DNA of 32,736 bases from Candidatus Kuenenia stuttgartensis (GTDB taxonomy: Bacteria; Planctomycetota; Planctomycetia; Pirellulales; UBA1268). The stretch covers positions 1 to 32,736 of the forward strand of contig CAMARC010000009.1 in the NCBI GenBank assembly GCA_945860405.1. Direction: 5' to 3'. The notes below the pieces were generated by a model that saw only the letters and a program-made list of their open reading frames with translations, was not told the DNA's origin and ran no database searches. Each line of letters begins with the position of its first letter. The stretch's first letter is position 1. Made by a program: the position numbers and the translations under genes. Positions 19,150 to 28,520 of the stretch are shown one piece after another.

Positions 19150-21339
19150 ATGATCAAGCTCGCCGTCCGGTTGTGCCTCCTCACGCTCGCCGTGGTGGCC
19201 TCGAGCCCTGCCAGCGCGGCCGATGCCACAGCACCGCCCGCGGTGCCCCGGCCGGTCGGGCGTTTTCTCCAGCAGGTGCCGCTCCATCGCGAATGGCCCC
19301 CCGGTTTTCCGGAGCGGTTCCTGCCAGAGCGCGTCTGGCTCGATCCGACGGGGCGAGTGCTGTTCGGCGCTGGTGACAGGGCGTATCGCTTAGAGGGGGG
19401 GAGGTTCGAGCCGGCGCCCGAAGCTGCTCTCGCAACGCGCGACGACGGTGCGGATCTGTCGGATGTGGCGTCGAGGGACGAGATACGTCAGGTAGCCAGA
19501 AGAGACGGCGCCGTGGCCGCTGCGACGGGCGGAGGGCTGTTTGAGCGGGTCGACGGTGGCCCGTGGGGACGGCTCGCCCCGCGGGATCCACGCGGGTTGG
19601 TGTGGGGGGCAACCGATGTCCGCGGCGTTGCTTACGACGCTGCCGGGCGACTGGTCGTCGCCACGCCTGCCGGCATCGCCCGGCGCCGTGAGGAGGCGCT
19701 CGAGCGAAGAGAGAACGCAGCGTGGGAGTTTTTCACCGGCGCCGAGGGACTTCCGGTCGCCGACTTCACGGCCGTTGCCGCCGCGCCCGACGGTCGAGTG
19801 TGGTTCGGGACGAGGCAGGGCGTGGTCGAATGGCGCGATGGGGTGTTCCGCTACCGGCAGGGGCCACGCTGGCTTCCGGGCGACGACGTCCGTGACCTCG
19901 TCGTCGACCGGGAGGGGAATCTGTTCGTCGCTACCGACCGGGGGGCGGGATGGATCGCCGAGCGCTCGATGACCCTCGCCGAGAAGGCGCGGCACTACGA
20001 GGAGGTGATCGAGCGATCGATCAGTCGCACCGAGCATCGCTTCGTGGCGACCGCCGACCTCACCATCCCCGGCGACACGACGACCGCGCGGCGCAGCGAC
20101 AGCGACAACGACGGCCTGTGGACGGCGATGTACGGCGCTGCCCAGTGCTATGCCTTCGCCCACGACCGCGCGCCACTGGCCAAGCACCGGGCCGACCGCG
20201 CCTTTCGGGCGCTCGCCTTCCTCCAGGAGGTGACGCAGGGGGGAGAGCATGCCCCGGCGCCTGGCTTCCCTGCGCGGACGGTTCTCCCCGCCGACGCCCC
20301 CGATCCGAACGTGGGCCAGGAGGCCCGCGACCGTCAACTCCGCGACGGCAATGATCCGCTCTGGAAGACGCTCTCGCCCCGTTGGCCGAAGTCGGCGGAT
20401 GGACGCTGGTGGTGGAAGGCGGACACGAGCTCCGACGAGCTCGACGGGCACTATTTCTTCCTCGCCCTCTACCACGACCTCGTCGCGGAATCAGCCGAGG
20501 AGAAGGAGGAGGTGCGACGCGTTGTCGCCAGGCTCACCGACCACCTCGTCGACCATGGCTTCCGGCTCGTCGATCACGACGGGCAGACGACCAGGTGGGG
20601 CGAGTATTCCCCCGCCGCGCTCAACCATGATCCGCGCTGGCAGGTGGAGCGGGGGCTCAATTCGATGAGCATGCTCGCGTATCTCGCGATCGCCGGTCAC
20701 GTCACCGGCGAACCCCGCTTTGCCGCTGCCGCCGCCACGCTCCGCCGCGACCACGCCTACGCGGCCAACGCGCTCTCGCCGAAGGTCCAGCGGGGGATCG
20801 GCTCGGGCAACCAGTCGGACGACGAAATGGCGTTCATGAGCTTTCACCACCTCGTCCGCTACGAGGTCGACGCCGACTTGCGGCGTTCCTACCTCGCGGC
20901 TTTCCATGGCGCCTGGCTGCTCGAGCAGCCCGAGCGCAACCCGTTCTTCAATTTCGCCTTTGCTACCGCGGCCCGCGCGGCCGGTCCCGGCGGCCCGTGC
21001 GATCCCGGCCACGACGGGGAATGGCTCGACGACTCGATCGAGAGCCTCGTCATGCTGCCACTCGACCGTTGCCAGTGGCGCCACTCCAATGCCCACCGGC
21101 TCGACGTCATCCGACTTCCGCCGCAGCAGTCGATCGACTTAAACCACCCCGACGCCGCCCCACGCGGTCACCGCGTCGATGGCAAGGTGCTGCCGGTGGA
21201 CGAGCGGAGCTTCTCCCACTGGAACACCGATCCGTGGAAGCTCGATCAGGGGGGCGACGGCCGCGAATTGGCCAGCGGCACGGTGTTCCTCCTCCCCTAC
21301 CACATGGGCCGCTATCACGGCCTCGTGGTCGACGAGTGA
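19150..21339 (+). CDS. Secreted protein with N-terminal two-component-regulator-propeller-like repeats and a large helical C-terminal domain
   Basis: Signal peptide MIKLAVRLCLLTLAVVASSPASA; propeller-like DFTAVAAAPDGRVWFGTRQGVVEWRDGVF and DDVRDLVVDREGNLFVATDRGAGWI. Confidence 0.78.
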   Translation: MIKLAVRLCLLTLAVVASSPASAADATAPPAVPRPVGRFLQQVPLHREWPPGFPERFLPERVWLDPTGRVLFGAGDRAYRLEGGRFEPAPEAALATRDDGADLSDVASRDEIRQVARRDGAVAAATGGGLFERVDGGPWGRLAPRDPRGLVWGATDVRGVAYDAAGRLVVATPAGIARRREEALERRENAAWEFFTGAEGLPVADFTAVAAAPDGRVWFGTRQGVVEWRDGVFRYRQGPRWLPGDDVRDLVVDREGNLFVATDRGAGWIAERSMTLAEKARHYEEVIERSISRTEHRFVATADLTIPGDTTTARRSDSDNDGLWTAMYGAAQCYAFAHDRAPLAKHRADRAFRALAFLQEVTQGGEHAPAPGFPARTVLPADAPDPNVGQEARDRQLRDGNDPLWKTLSPRWPKSADGRWWWKADTSSDELDGHYFFLALYHDLVAESAEEKEEVRRVVARLTDHLVDHGFRLVDHDGQTTRWGEYSPAALNHDPRWQVERGLNSMSMLAYLAIAGHVTGEPRFAAAAATLRRDHAYAANALSPKVQRGIGSGNQSDDEMAFMSFHHLVRYEVDADLRRSYLAAFHGAWLLEQPERNPFFNFAFATAARAAGPGGPCDPGHDGEWLDDSIESLVMLPLDRCQWRHSNAHRLDVIRLPPQQSIDLNHPDAAPRGHRVDGKVLPVDERSFSHWNTDPWKLDQGGDGRELASGTVFLLPYHMGRYHGLVVDE

Positions 21340-21360
21340 TCCGCCGCGGCGACGATCACT
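21335..21360. terminator. Inverted repeat shared by convergent gene ends (AGTGATC-12 nt-GATCACT)
   Basis: 7-bp perfect arms at 21335-21341 and 21354-21360; inner cgccgcggcg is itself dyad-symmetric; both TGA stop codons lie in or at the arms. Confidence 0.5.
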
Positions 21361-22666
21361 TCGCCCCGGGGCGCGGGGTCTTGCCCACCATTTCGAGGAG
21401 GTTATCGACGAGGATCGTCCCGGTCCGCTCGCCGAGGGAGACGCGCGAAACATACTGGTATCGCGGAAAGGCGAGGAAGTCCTCCTTGGTGAGGATGTAG
21501 CCGAAGGCGTCGTTGGTGAGCCCGAAAAGGAAGGTGTCGTCGCCGGCCTTCCGCTTGAGATAGGCGCCGATGTTGGGGAGGGCCTCGCCGGGGATCGTGA
21601 GGATCCGTGCCTTCCCCACGTCGACCATCGCGAGCCTCGCGGTGATCGTGCGCGTGGCGTCGTCGTGGGGATAGCCGAGTGGCGAGAGGGAGACAACGGC
21701 CCACAGGTCGTCGGAGTCGACCGGGAAGGAGACGTCGCGGGACGTTGCCGCCAAGGCCGGGGCCGCGTCGGCTTCCGCTCCAGCCACGATCCGCAGTGCC
21801 TCGTCGGCCATCGTGTGGCCGATCCGCTCGCATTCCTCCCACGTGCCGATGTCCTTCCAGACACCGCGGACCGGATCGGCGGGGGCTTCGAGATCGCGGT
21901 TGTCGGCCGTCACCATGCCCCCTTGGGCGCCATTGAGGAACACGGCCACGCCGCCGCCGCTCGCTTCGATCCGCGTGCACATCGGCCCGATCAGGTCGGG
22001 GGAAAGGATGCCCCGCTTGTTGCCGAGCACCTCGGGGTGGATCGCGTAGTTGACGAGCGTGGCGATCGGCTTGCCGTCGCTGCCGACGGCCTGGATGACC
22101 CCCATCCGCCGGTCGTAGAGATCGGGGGCGTAATAGTTGAAAGCGATCCTTCCCTGGGCCTCCGCCGTGGCGACCCGCAGTGACGCCGGACGGAGGCCGT
22201 CGAGGGCCTCGTTGACCGCCGCGGCCGTCCGCCGCACGACCTCCTCCATCCAGGCGAGATTCCCCGTGTGCCCCCCCTTCCCATCGGGGAAGGCGTAGCA
22301 ATCGGGGGCGCTGTGGGTGTGGGTGGCGCCGATGAGGAGATGGTCCGGGGGGAGACGGGGCACGAGCGCCCGCACCTTGTCGCCGAGGACGGCTGGGAAT
22401 CCGAGGACGTCGATACCGACGATGGCCACCGTCGTATCCGCGTCGGCCACGACGAGGACGCGTGCGGTGAGTTCACCGCGCTTCTCGGTGGCGGGATGGG
22501 CGGGCCCCATTCCCCCCGACACCGGCAGGAGCGGCTCGGGGGTGATCACTCGCACCGCGGCTGCCGCCCGGAACCGGGGCTCGCTTGCCTGCGCGCCACC
22601 CGTCAGGAGGCCGGCGGCGACTCCGCAGGCCACGATGAGGATCGGGAGCAACGTGCGAAGACGCAT
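21356..22666 (-). CDS. Neutral/alkaline non-lysosomal ceramidase-like secreted protein
   Basis: FRAAAAVRVITPEPLLPVSGGMGPAHPATEKRGELTARVLVVADADTTVAIVGIDVLGFP...LLIGATHTHSAPDCYAFPD; VNYAIHPEVLGNKRGILSPDLIG; FLNGAQGGMVT; N-terminal signal peptide. Confidence 0.88.
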   Translation of the reverse strand: MRLRTLLPILIVACGVAAGLLTGGAQASEPRFRAAAAVRVITPEPLLPVSGGMGPAHPATEKRGELTARVLVVADADTTVAIVGIDVLGFPAVLGDKVRALVPRLPPDHLLIGATHTHSAPDCYAFPDGKGGHTGNLAWMEEVVRRTAAAVNEALDGLRPASLRVATAEAQGRIAFNYYAPDLYDRRMGVIQAVGSDGKPIATLVNYAIHPEVLGNKRGILSPDLIGPMCTRIEASGGGVAVFLNGAQGGMVTADNRDLEAPADPVRGVWKDIGTWEECERIGHTMADEALRIVAGAEADAAPALAATSRDVSFPVDSDDLWAVVSLSPLGYPHDDATRTITARLAMVDVGKARILTIPGEALPNIGAYLKRKAGDDTFLFGLTNDAFGYILTKEDFLAFPRYQYVSRVSLGERTGTILVDNLLEMVGKTPRPGAK

Positions 22667-22700
22667 CGGTTCATTCTCGTGGGGGACAAAGGTTCCCGGG

Positions 22701-24140
22701 CTACTTCGCCGTTGCCGGCAGTTCCCCTTCGTAGGGGAGCGTCTTCGGGTCGAAGCCGGCGTGGGGGAGCGTGTCGGGGGTGATACGGACGGCGGTCGAT
22801 TCCTTGAATGGGAACGTGCCGCCGGTGTCGTAGGTCAGCTCGACGAAGGCTGCCGTCCACCCCTCGGGCTCGACACGGGGCCTGCCGACGTAGCTCCCGT
22901 CAGCCTCCGGCTGGAGGATCGTCGGCTTGTAGGCGCTGCCGATCGTTGCCAGGCGGAAGTCGCGCGCCTCGGGGTTGTGGGCCTGCCAGAGGATCACCGC
23001 CTGCGGCGCGACGTCGCTGCGCACGCGGATCGAGCCATCCTTCTCGAACGTCCACACCGGCGTGGGGCGGGCCTTGGCGGCGATGATCATCTCGTAGAAG
23101 GCGATGATGCTCGTGACAGAATCGGGATTCTTCTCGACCCCGTGATCGGTATTGGGGACATAGCGGAGATGCTTCTCCCCCCGGAGATCGTCGTAGTAAA
23201 AGCGCGACGAGTCGGGAACGAAGAACTGGTCGCCGCTGCCGTTGACGATGTATTTCGGGAGCGTGAGCCGGTCGAGATAGGAATAGGGATCCTCGATCGC
23301 GTGGAGCTCCTCCATCCGCGGGTGCTCCGGGTTCTGGACGATGCCGTGGCGGACATAGTCGCCCAAAGCCTTGGCCCAGTAGCCGTACGTGGCGCCGTGA
23401 TGCATGAGCTGCTCGTCGAGGTTGAGGACGTCGATCACGATCGGGACGATCGCCTCGACACGGTCGTCGGTCGCCCCGGTCATCCAGGTCGTCCAGCCGC
23501 GCTTCGAGGCTCCGGCGACAACGAATCCGTGCACCGGGATTCCCTCCTCCTTCGACCATTCCTCGATGCAATCCATCGCCTTGCAGACGCTTTTCACCAT
23601 CGGCAGGCGGGGGAGCCAGGTGGCGTCGCCGGTGTCGAGGAACTTGTCCCAGCAGTAGGCGATCAGATCGTCTTCCTTGCGGGGCGTGCCGTCACCGTGG
23701 AACACGATCGGCTGGTTGGGGATCTGCTTCAACTCGACGACGATGCTGCCGGTGACCTCGGCGATGGTCGTGACGAGGCCACTCGGCCCGTTGGGCACGT
23801 TCGTGCCGTCGTTGCCCCCGCCGCTGACCAGCAGGAAGCATTTGTCGGTCTTGAGCGTCTCCGGTCGGGCGATGATCAGCCAGTGCTCCCACTTCTGTCG
23901 GCTGACCTCGTCGGGAGCCCGCCACGACTGGCTGGTGAGCTTGATGACGGTTGTCGTCCCCGCCTTGCCGTCTCCCTTCACCACCTCCCAGCTGAAGGCT
24001 CCATCGTTGTCGTCGAGGTAGTCATCGATCGGCAGTTCCACCGTCGCGCCCGCCGGGGGGGCCGCCGCCGCAATGCCGGCATGGAGCCCGGGAAGGAGGG
24101 AGAGCACGGCGCCCAGGAGGAGGGAAGCACGCAGCGACAT
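22701..24140 (-). CDS. PhoPQ-activated pathogenicity-related family protein (alpha/beta-hydrolase)
   Basis: Signal peptide MSLRASLLLGAVLSLLPGLHAGIAAAA; YLDDNDGAFSWEVV; SQSWRAPDEVSRQKWEHWLIIARPE; SVCKAMDCIEEW; GFVVAGASKRGWTTWMTGATDDRVEAIVPIVIDVLN; PKYIVNGSGDQFFVPDSSRFYYDDL. Confidence 0.92.
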   Translation of the reverse strand: MSLRASLLLGAVLSLLPGLHAGIAAAAPPAGATVELPIDDYLDDNDGAFSWEVVKGDGKAGTTTVIKLTSQSWRAPDEVSRQKWEHWLIIARPETLKTDKCFLLVSGGGNDGTNVPNGPSGLVTTIAEVTGSIVVELKQIPNQPIVFHGDGTPRKEDDLIAYCWDKFLDTGDATWLPRLPMVKSVCKAMDCIEEWSKEEGIPVHGFVVAGASKRGWTTWMTGATDDRVEAIVPIVIDVLNLDEQLMHHGATYGYWAKALGDYVRHGIVQNPEHPRMEELHAIEDPYSYLDRLTLPKYIVNGSGDQFFVPDSSRFYYDDLRGEKHLRYVPNTDHGVEKNPDSVTSIIAFYEMIIAAKARPTPVWTFEKDGSIRVRSDVAPQAVILWQAHNPEARDFRLATIGSAYKPTILQPEADGSYVGRPRVEPEGWTAAFVELTYDTGGTFPFKESTAVRITPDTLPHAGFDPKTLPYEGELPATAK

Positions 24141-24177
24141 GAGGGGGATCCAGAGATGGGGATAGGGGCGGGCCAGG

Positions 24178-24627
24178 TCACTTCGTCGAGAGTTCGAACA
24201 GCGGGAGTTGTTTGGTTGTGCTCGTGACCTCTGCGGTGAGAGGAGTTCGATCGGGGGCCACGTACCGGCCGCCGAGGAGATCGGCCGCATCCTTCGAGAC
24301 CCCACGTTGGAGATCCTCCGCGGTTGCACGCTGCGAAGGATCGGGCCACGAGGCCGTCACCTTGTAGCGGCCCAACGCAATGCCCGGCTCCATGTTCGTG
24401 ACGATCGTGAACGTGCCGGAAGCGTCGGCCGTGGCCGTGGCCGTGGCCGCTCTGCCCCCTTCGGGATAGAAGAGAAGGACGGCACCGTCGGCCGGCTTGC
24501 CATCGACATTCACGCTTCCGGTGACCTTGGGGAGAGTGTTCCCCTTGGTCCCGCCGCAGCCGGAGGCAACCGGGGTGAGCATCGCCATCACGAGGAGAAG
24601 CCGGAAAGGGAGGCGGGCTCGATGCAT
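24178..24627 (-). CDS. Small lipoprotein with carboxypeptidase-regulatory/transthyretin-like fold
   Basis: Lipobox VASGC in LLLVMAMLTPVASGCGGTKGN; VTGSVNVDGKPADGAVLLFYPEGG; immediately downstream of a DUF1559 gene, a common planctomycete arrangement. Confidence 0.82.
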   Translation of the reverse strand: MHRARLPFRLLLVMAMLTPVASGCGGTKGNTLPKVTGSVNVDGKPADGAVLLFYPEGGRAATATATADASGTFTIVTNMEPGIALGRYKVTASWPDPSQRATAEDLQRGVSKDAADLLGGRYVAPDRTPLTAEVTSTTKQLPLFELSTK

Positions 24628-24725
24628 GGTGGAAGTCCGGTGATCGGGGAGGTGGGGAGGTGGACGCGAGGGCCAGGGAGGCCGGTCATGACAGACGTCG
24701 GAAGCGGCCCTCCGACATGCAGGGA

Positions 24726-24757
24726 GCCCGGCCGGTCGGCGAAGCGACCGGCCGGGC
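24726..24757. terminator. Strong GC-rich hairpin (13-bp perfect stem, 6-nt loop) downstream of the DUF1559 gene
   Basis: gcccggccggtcg-gcgaag-cgaccggccgggc; no T-run. Confidence 0.65.
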
Positions 24758-24783
24758 CCGCGCTGAGCGAATCGACGAATCGG

Positions 24784-25833
24784 TCACTGCGAATCTTCGA
24801 GGGATTCACCCCCATCACGGCTCACGAGGGCCGCGAAGACGAACGTGTCGACGTCCTGCTGGAGAAACCCGACCGAGGCGTCGCCGCGCACGATCGACAC
24901 GCCGCCCGGGTGGAAGGCGTACGGGTTGTCGTCATTGAGGATGTTGATCACCCCACACCCGGCGGCCCGGGGATCGGCGGGATTGGCCCCACTCAGGCCA
25001 CGCGTGTGGCGGGCGACGTTCCAGTCACCGTAGAACGAGTTGAGCACGAGATTTCCACCGGGGGCCGACGCCGGGAGCGGGCGCCCTCGGTAAAACCTCT
25101 GCTGCTTGCCCGCTTCCTCAATGAAGCAGATCGTCTTCGACAGGCCGTCGATGACTTGCGAGTACTTCACCCACCGGTTGGTGATGATGTTCTCGGCGCC
25201 GAGCATGCCGTTGTGGCTGTTCGTGGCCGGAAGGCCGACGCACGTCGCGAGCGAGCTGTGGAGCCCACGGATCGGCACGTAGTCGGTGCGTGGCATCAGG
25301 AACGGCTGGGTCACGCCGAGCGCGGCAAAGTAGGGCTGGTAGTCCGATGGCACGCTCGGCGTGGACGGGCAAATGAACGCGGGCACGGTGGCGAGGGCGC
25401 CGGGCTGTTGCTGACCGCCCGGCCAGGGCGGCGGCAGGTTGATCGGATCGAGGAGCGGCCGCTTGTGGTTGAACATGTTGTAGATCGTGCCCCCTTCCAT
25501 GTAAGGCAGGATCTGCCCCAGCACGCCGAACGGCTTCCGCGCGTCGGCGGTGGCGTTGAAATAAGGGCTGGGCGGGCTCATCGCCGCCCCTTCGGCGGTC
25601 GTGAACTCCTGGCCCCACGCAGGGACGTTCTTCCTGGCCCCCTCATGGTTGGCCAGCGCCAGTCCGAGTTGCTTGAGATTGTTGGAACAGGCACTTCGCC
25701 GGGCCGCCTCACGCGCCGCCTGAACGGCCGGGAGGAGGAGGCCGACGAGCGTACCGATGATGGCGATGACCACGAGCAATTCGACCAGCGTGAAGCCGGC
25801 CTTGGACGGTCCTTGAGACCAAGATACTCGCAT
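24784..25833 (-). CDS. DUF1559 protein with type IV pilin-like prepilin N-terminus
   Basis: [55 protein letters not shown]-terminal H-X9-DG-like [24 protein letters not shown] Shine-Dalgarno upstream of ATG 25833. Confidence 0.96.
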   Translation of the reverse strand: MRVSWSQGPSKAGFTLVELLVVIAIIGTLVGLLLPAVQAAREAARRSACSNNLKQLGLALANHEGARKNVPAWGQEFTTAEGAAMSPPSPYFNATADARKPFGVLGQILPYMEGGTIYNMFNHKRPLLDPINLPPPWPGGQQQPGALATVPAFICPSTPSVPSDYQPYFAALGVTQPFLMPRTDYVPIRGLHSSLATCVGLPATNSHNGMLGAENIITNRWVKYSQVIDGLSKTICFIEEAGKQQRFYRGRPLPASAPGGNLVLNSFYGDWNVARHTRGLSGANPADPRAAGCGVINILNDDNPYAFHPGGVSIVRGDASVGFLQQDVDTFVFAALVSRDGGESLEDSQ

Positions 25834-25916
25834 GGAAAACTCCTCGGAGAGAGAGGAAGCGACTGGGCGATAAGGGAATGGAAAGATGCATCGACAGAAG
25901 GGATCAGCGGGGCGAT

Positions 25917-25928
25917 CGGTCTAGACCG
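25917..25928. promoter_or_regulatory. 12-bp perfect palindrome CGGTCTAGACCG in the 5' leader of the DUF1559 gene
   Basis: Read directly; lies between the putative -10 (25971) and the start codon (25833). Confidence 0.45.
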
Positions 25929-25970
25929 GTGGCATCTTCCCCCGGCCTGGCAATCGGATCCCCTGGCGAA

Positions 25971-25999
25971 ATTATAAAGGCCTCTGGAAAAGGCCACAA
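25971..25999 (-). promoter_or_regulatory. Candidate sigma70-type promoter for the DUF1559 gene: TTGTGG-17 bp-TATAAT
   Basis: Minus strand: -35 TTGTGG (25999-25994), 17-bp spacer, -10 TATAAT (25976-25971); spacer contains GGCCT...AGGCC dyad (25979-25995). Alternatively read as a stem plus T-rich tail terminator. Confidence 0.5.
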
Positions 26000-26111
26000 G
26001 GAATGTTTTGGTCAGGCGGCCGGAATTTCCGGCCCGGCCGCGAGCCTAGTCGCCCGATGTGTCCGTTCCGTGTGCCCGGAGGAATCCCCACGGACCGACC
26101 CCCGAGGCCGA

Positions 26112-27101
26112 TCATTCGTAGATCGGGCAGAAGGTCCCGAAGGCCGCTTCGCAGAACACCCCCGGGTCGTTGAACCGCTGCCCCCGGTCGAGGGCAGAAA
26201 TCGCCGCCATCTGGGGTCCGGTGAGGGTGAAGCTGAAGAGCTCGAGGTTTTCCTTCAGCCGCTCGCGGCGCGAGGTCTTTGGGATCACCGAGGTCCCGCG
26301 CTGCACCCCCCAGCGGAGGAGAACCTGGGCCGGCGTTCGTCCGCAGGCGCTGGCGGTGTCGAGCACCAGCGGATGGGCGAGGAGCGATTCCTCGGGGCGG
26401 GCCATGCCCAGCGGCACGTAGGAGGGGGCCCCCAGGGGTGAGAAGGCGGTGACCGCGATCCGTTCCTCGCGGCAGAAGCGGAGGAGCTTCTCCTGCGAAA
26501 GCAGCGGGTGGAGCTCCACCTGGAGGACCGACGGAAGGACCTTCGCCTGCGAGAGGAGGTCGCGCAGCAGGGCGCTTGAGTAGTTGCAGACACCGATCCG
26601 GCGGACGAGTCCGGCGAGCACGAGTTCCTCGAGCGCCCCCCAGGTCTCTGCAAGCGGTACGCGCACCGTCTCCATCCGTGGTCGCTCGGCCGATGGGTCG
26701 TGGATCCAGCCCGGCGGGTAGCGGACATCGAAGGGAACGAACCGCAGCGCGATCGGGAAATGAATGAGGTAGAGATCGAGGTGACTCACCTGAAGATCGC
26801 GGATGGAACGCTCCGCGGCCTGGCGCACGTGGCGCGGATCGTGGTAGGTGTTCCAGAGCTTCGATGTCACCCACAGCTCGTCACGTCGGCAGATGCCGGC
26901 CGCGAGCGCTCGCCGGATGCCCTCCCCCGCCTCGGCTTCATTGCCGTAGTCGCAGGCACTGTCGAGATGGCGGTAGCCGATGCGGATCGCCTCCTCCACC
27001 ATCCCAGCGGTGTCGGCACGGTCGATCTTCCAAAGTCCGAGTCCCACCGCGGGCGGGGCGTTGCCGGAGGTCGACGAAACGGGAGTGAGGGAGGGGGCCA
27101 T
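26112..27101 (-). CDS. Aldo/keto reductase
   Basis: VGLGLWKIDRADTAGMVEEAIRIGYRHLDSACDYGNEAEAGEGIRRAL; ELWVTSKLWNTYH; LDLYLIHFP; IPKTSRRERLKENLELFSFTL; catalytic D/Y/K/H apparently present. Confidence 0.93.
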   Translation of the reverse strand: MAPSLTPVSSTSGNAPPAVGLGLWKIDRADTAGMVEEAIRIGYRHLDSACDYGNEAEAGEGIRRALAAGICRRDELWVTSKLWNTYHDPRHVRQAAERSIRDLQVSHLDLYLIHFPIALRFVPFDVRYPPGWIHDPSAERPRMETVRVPLAETWGALEELVLAGLVRRIGVCNYSSALLRDLLSQAKVLPSVLQVELHPLLSQEKLLRFCREERIAVTAFSPLGAPSYVPLGMARPEESLLAHPLVLDTASACGRTPAQVLLRWGVQRGTSVIPKTSRRERLKENLELFSFTLTGPQMAAISALDRGQRFNDPGVFCEAAFGTFCPIYE

Positions 27102-27110
27102 GTCAAATGC

Positions 27111-28520
27111 TCATTCCATGAACGCCGGACTCATGTAAGACGGCACGGGCACACTGAAATGACGAAGAATCGTGGGGGCGATTTCAGTTGTGGAAATGGC
27201 TGCCCTGCCAGCCTTCCGGGCACGGTCGGTGGGGTCGTAAATCAGAAGCGCACCCTGAGGAATGTGGTAGGCCGAGGTGCCGGACCGGTCATCGATTTTT
27301 ACATCCTCGAGGCCGAGTTCCTGCTTCGAGAATGCCTGACCGCGGAATCGTGGTGAGATATCGCGGAGATACGAGTTGACTTGCCCGAGATCGATGCTGA
27401 AGAACCCCTCTTTGGCTTCACGCCAACTGAGCGGCTTGTCGTCGATCATCAAGTCGGCAAGACCCACCTTGAACGCGTCTCGTTGGGGGCCTTCAACGAA
27501 AACGTTGTACTGCGGGAGCATGGCCGGCATCTGTCGCCACATCCCTTCCGGAACCCCCAGCACCGCCATGAGGCGATCAAGCTTCGTGCAGTAGAGTTGT
27601 GTTTCGAGGGGCAACGCGACGGTGGCTTCCTGCCCCATGCTCGTCGCCACCCACAATCGGTATTCGGTGTTTGCGTCGACGAACGCCACCAACCTCGTGA
27701 GGAATTCGTCGAACTTGCTCATCGTGAAGTCGATTTCGTTCCTGTAGGTATGCACCCACTTTTCGTCGAAACCGAACGAGTCGTAGTCTTCCGGAAACGT
27801 GGCCGCCCAATAGCGATGCATCGACGACGCGACATGGTTCGTGAAAAATGTGCAGAAGTCAGGCCGCTGCGTCGCGAGTTGTTTCATGAAGACGTCGAAC
27901 GCGAGGACGCTTTGATAAGTCCTTCTACGGGTCTTCTTCCACTCCGCCAGCCTCTCGGAGATGAGTTGATGGCCAAGGTCGGAGACGGTACGCATTTTGA
28001 GGCCGAGCCCTGGGGCAGCGGCGAGGAAGCGGAGAGTCGCCGACCAGGGGAGTCTCCTCGACACGTTGCGCGCAGACTCCCGAGCCATCTGCAGATTGAA
28101 CTCCTGGAAGGACGACAGCGTCTCCGGGAAACATTCCGCCCCCGCCGCGAATGTGTCAGGCAGAAAGAAGGCATAGCCCTCGACGTCGTCGGGCATCGGG
28201 TAGGTGTGCAGGCTTCCGCACACTCCCGTACGTATGCCGGATCGAGTCAGAAGCTTCCAGATCGGTGGAAACTCAGTGTCGACTGCCGAGAGGTCCTGCC
28301 CGAAGTCATGGATGAAATGCTTCGCATCGATCACCCCGCGATGGAGGGTCGGCCATGTCTTCCAGGGGGACAGACTGCTGACGTCCTCCGAATACGTCTC
28401 ATGTTGCCGGCAGAAGGGCAGGATACGCGCCAGCGTTGAGTCAGGTCGCCAACCAACGAAGGCGTCGATGACTCGGTACGGCACTTCGTTCAGCTCAAAG
28501 AGAATGATTTTGTTTTTCAT
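27111..28520 (-). CDS. Alkaline-phosphatase-superfamily (type I phosphodiesterase-like) protein; N-terminus may extend to 28697
   Basis: MKNKIILFELNEVPYRVIDAF...SPWKTWPTLHRGVIDAKHFIHDFGQ...HVASSMHRYWAATFPEDYD...TEIAPTILRHFSVPVPSYMSPAF. In-frame ATG at 28697 overlaps the upstream small ORF by 4 nt. Confidence 0.65.
   Translation of the reverse strand: MKNKIILFELNEVPYRVIDAFVGWRPDSTLARILPFCRQHETYSEDVSSLSPWKTWPTLHRGVIDAKHFIHDFGQDLSAVDTEFPPIWKLLTRSGIRTGVCGSLHTYPMPDDVEGYAFFLPDTFAAGAECFPETLSSFQEFNLQMARESARNVSRRLPWSATLRFLAAAPGLGLKMRTVSDLGHQLISERLAEWKKTRRRTYQSVLAFDVFMKQLATQRPDFCTFFTNHVASSMHRYWAATFPEDYDSFGFDEKWVHTYRNEIDFTMSKFDEFLTRLVAFVDANTEYRLWVATSMGQEATVALPLETQLYCTKLDRLMAVLGVPEGMWRQMPAMLPQYNVFVEGPQRDAFKVGLADLMIDDKPLSWREAKEGFFSIDLGQVNSYLRDISPRFRGQAFSKQELGLEDVKIDDRSGTSAYHIPQGALLIYDPTDRARKAGRAAISTTEIAPTILRHFSVPVPSYMSPAFME

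Noticed and set aside
22317-25977. Long plus-strand ORFs of 636 aa (22317-24227) and 589 aa (24208-25977)
   Set aside because: Antisense to the recognisable ceramidase, PhoPQ-related, lipoprotein and DUF1559 genes; no family-like motifs.
27381-28439. 352-aa plus-strand ORF
   Set aside because: Antisense to the alkaline-phosphatase-superfamily gene, which has recognisable motifs.
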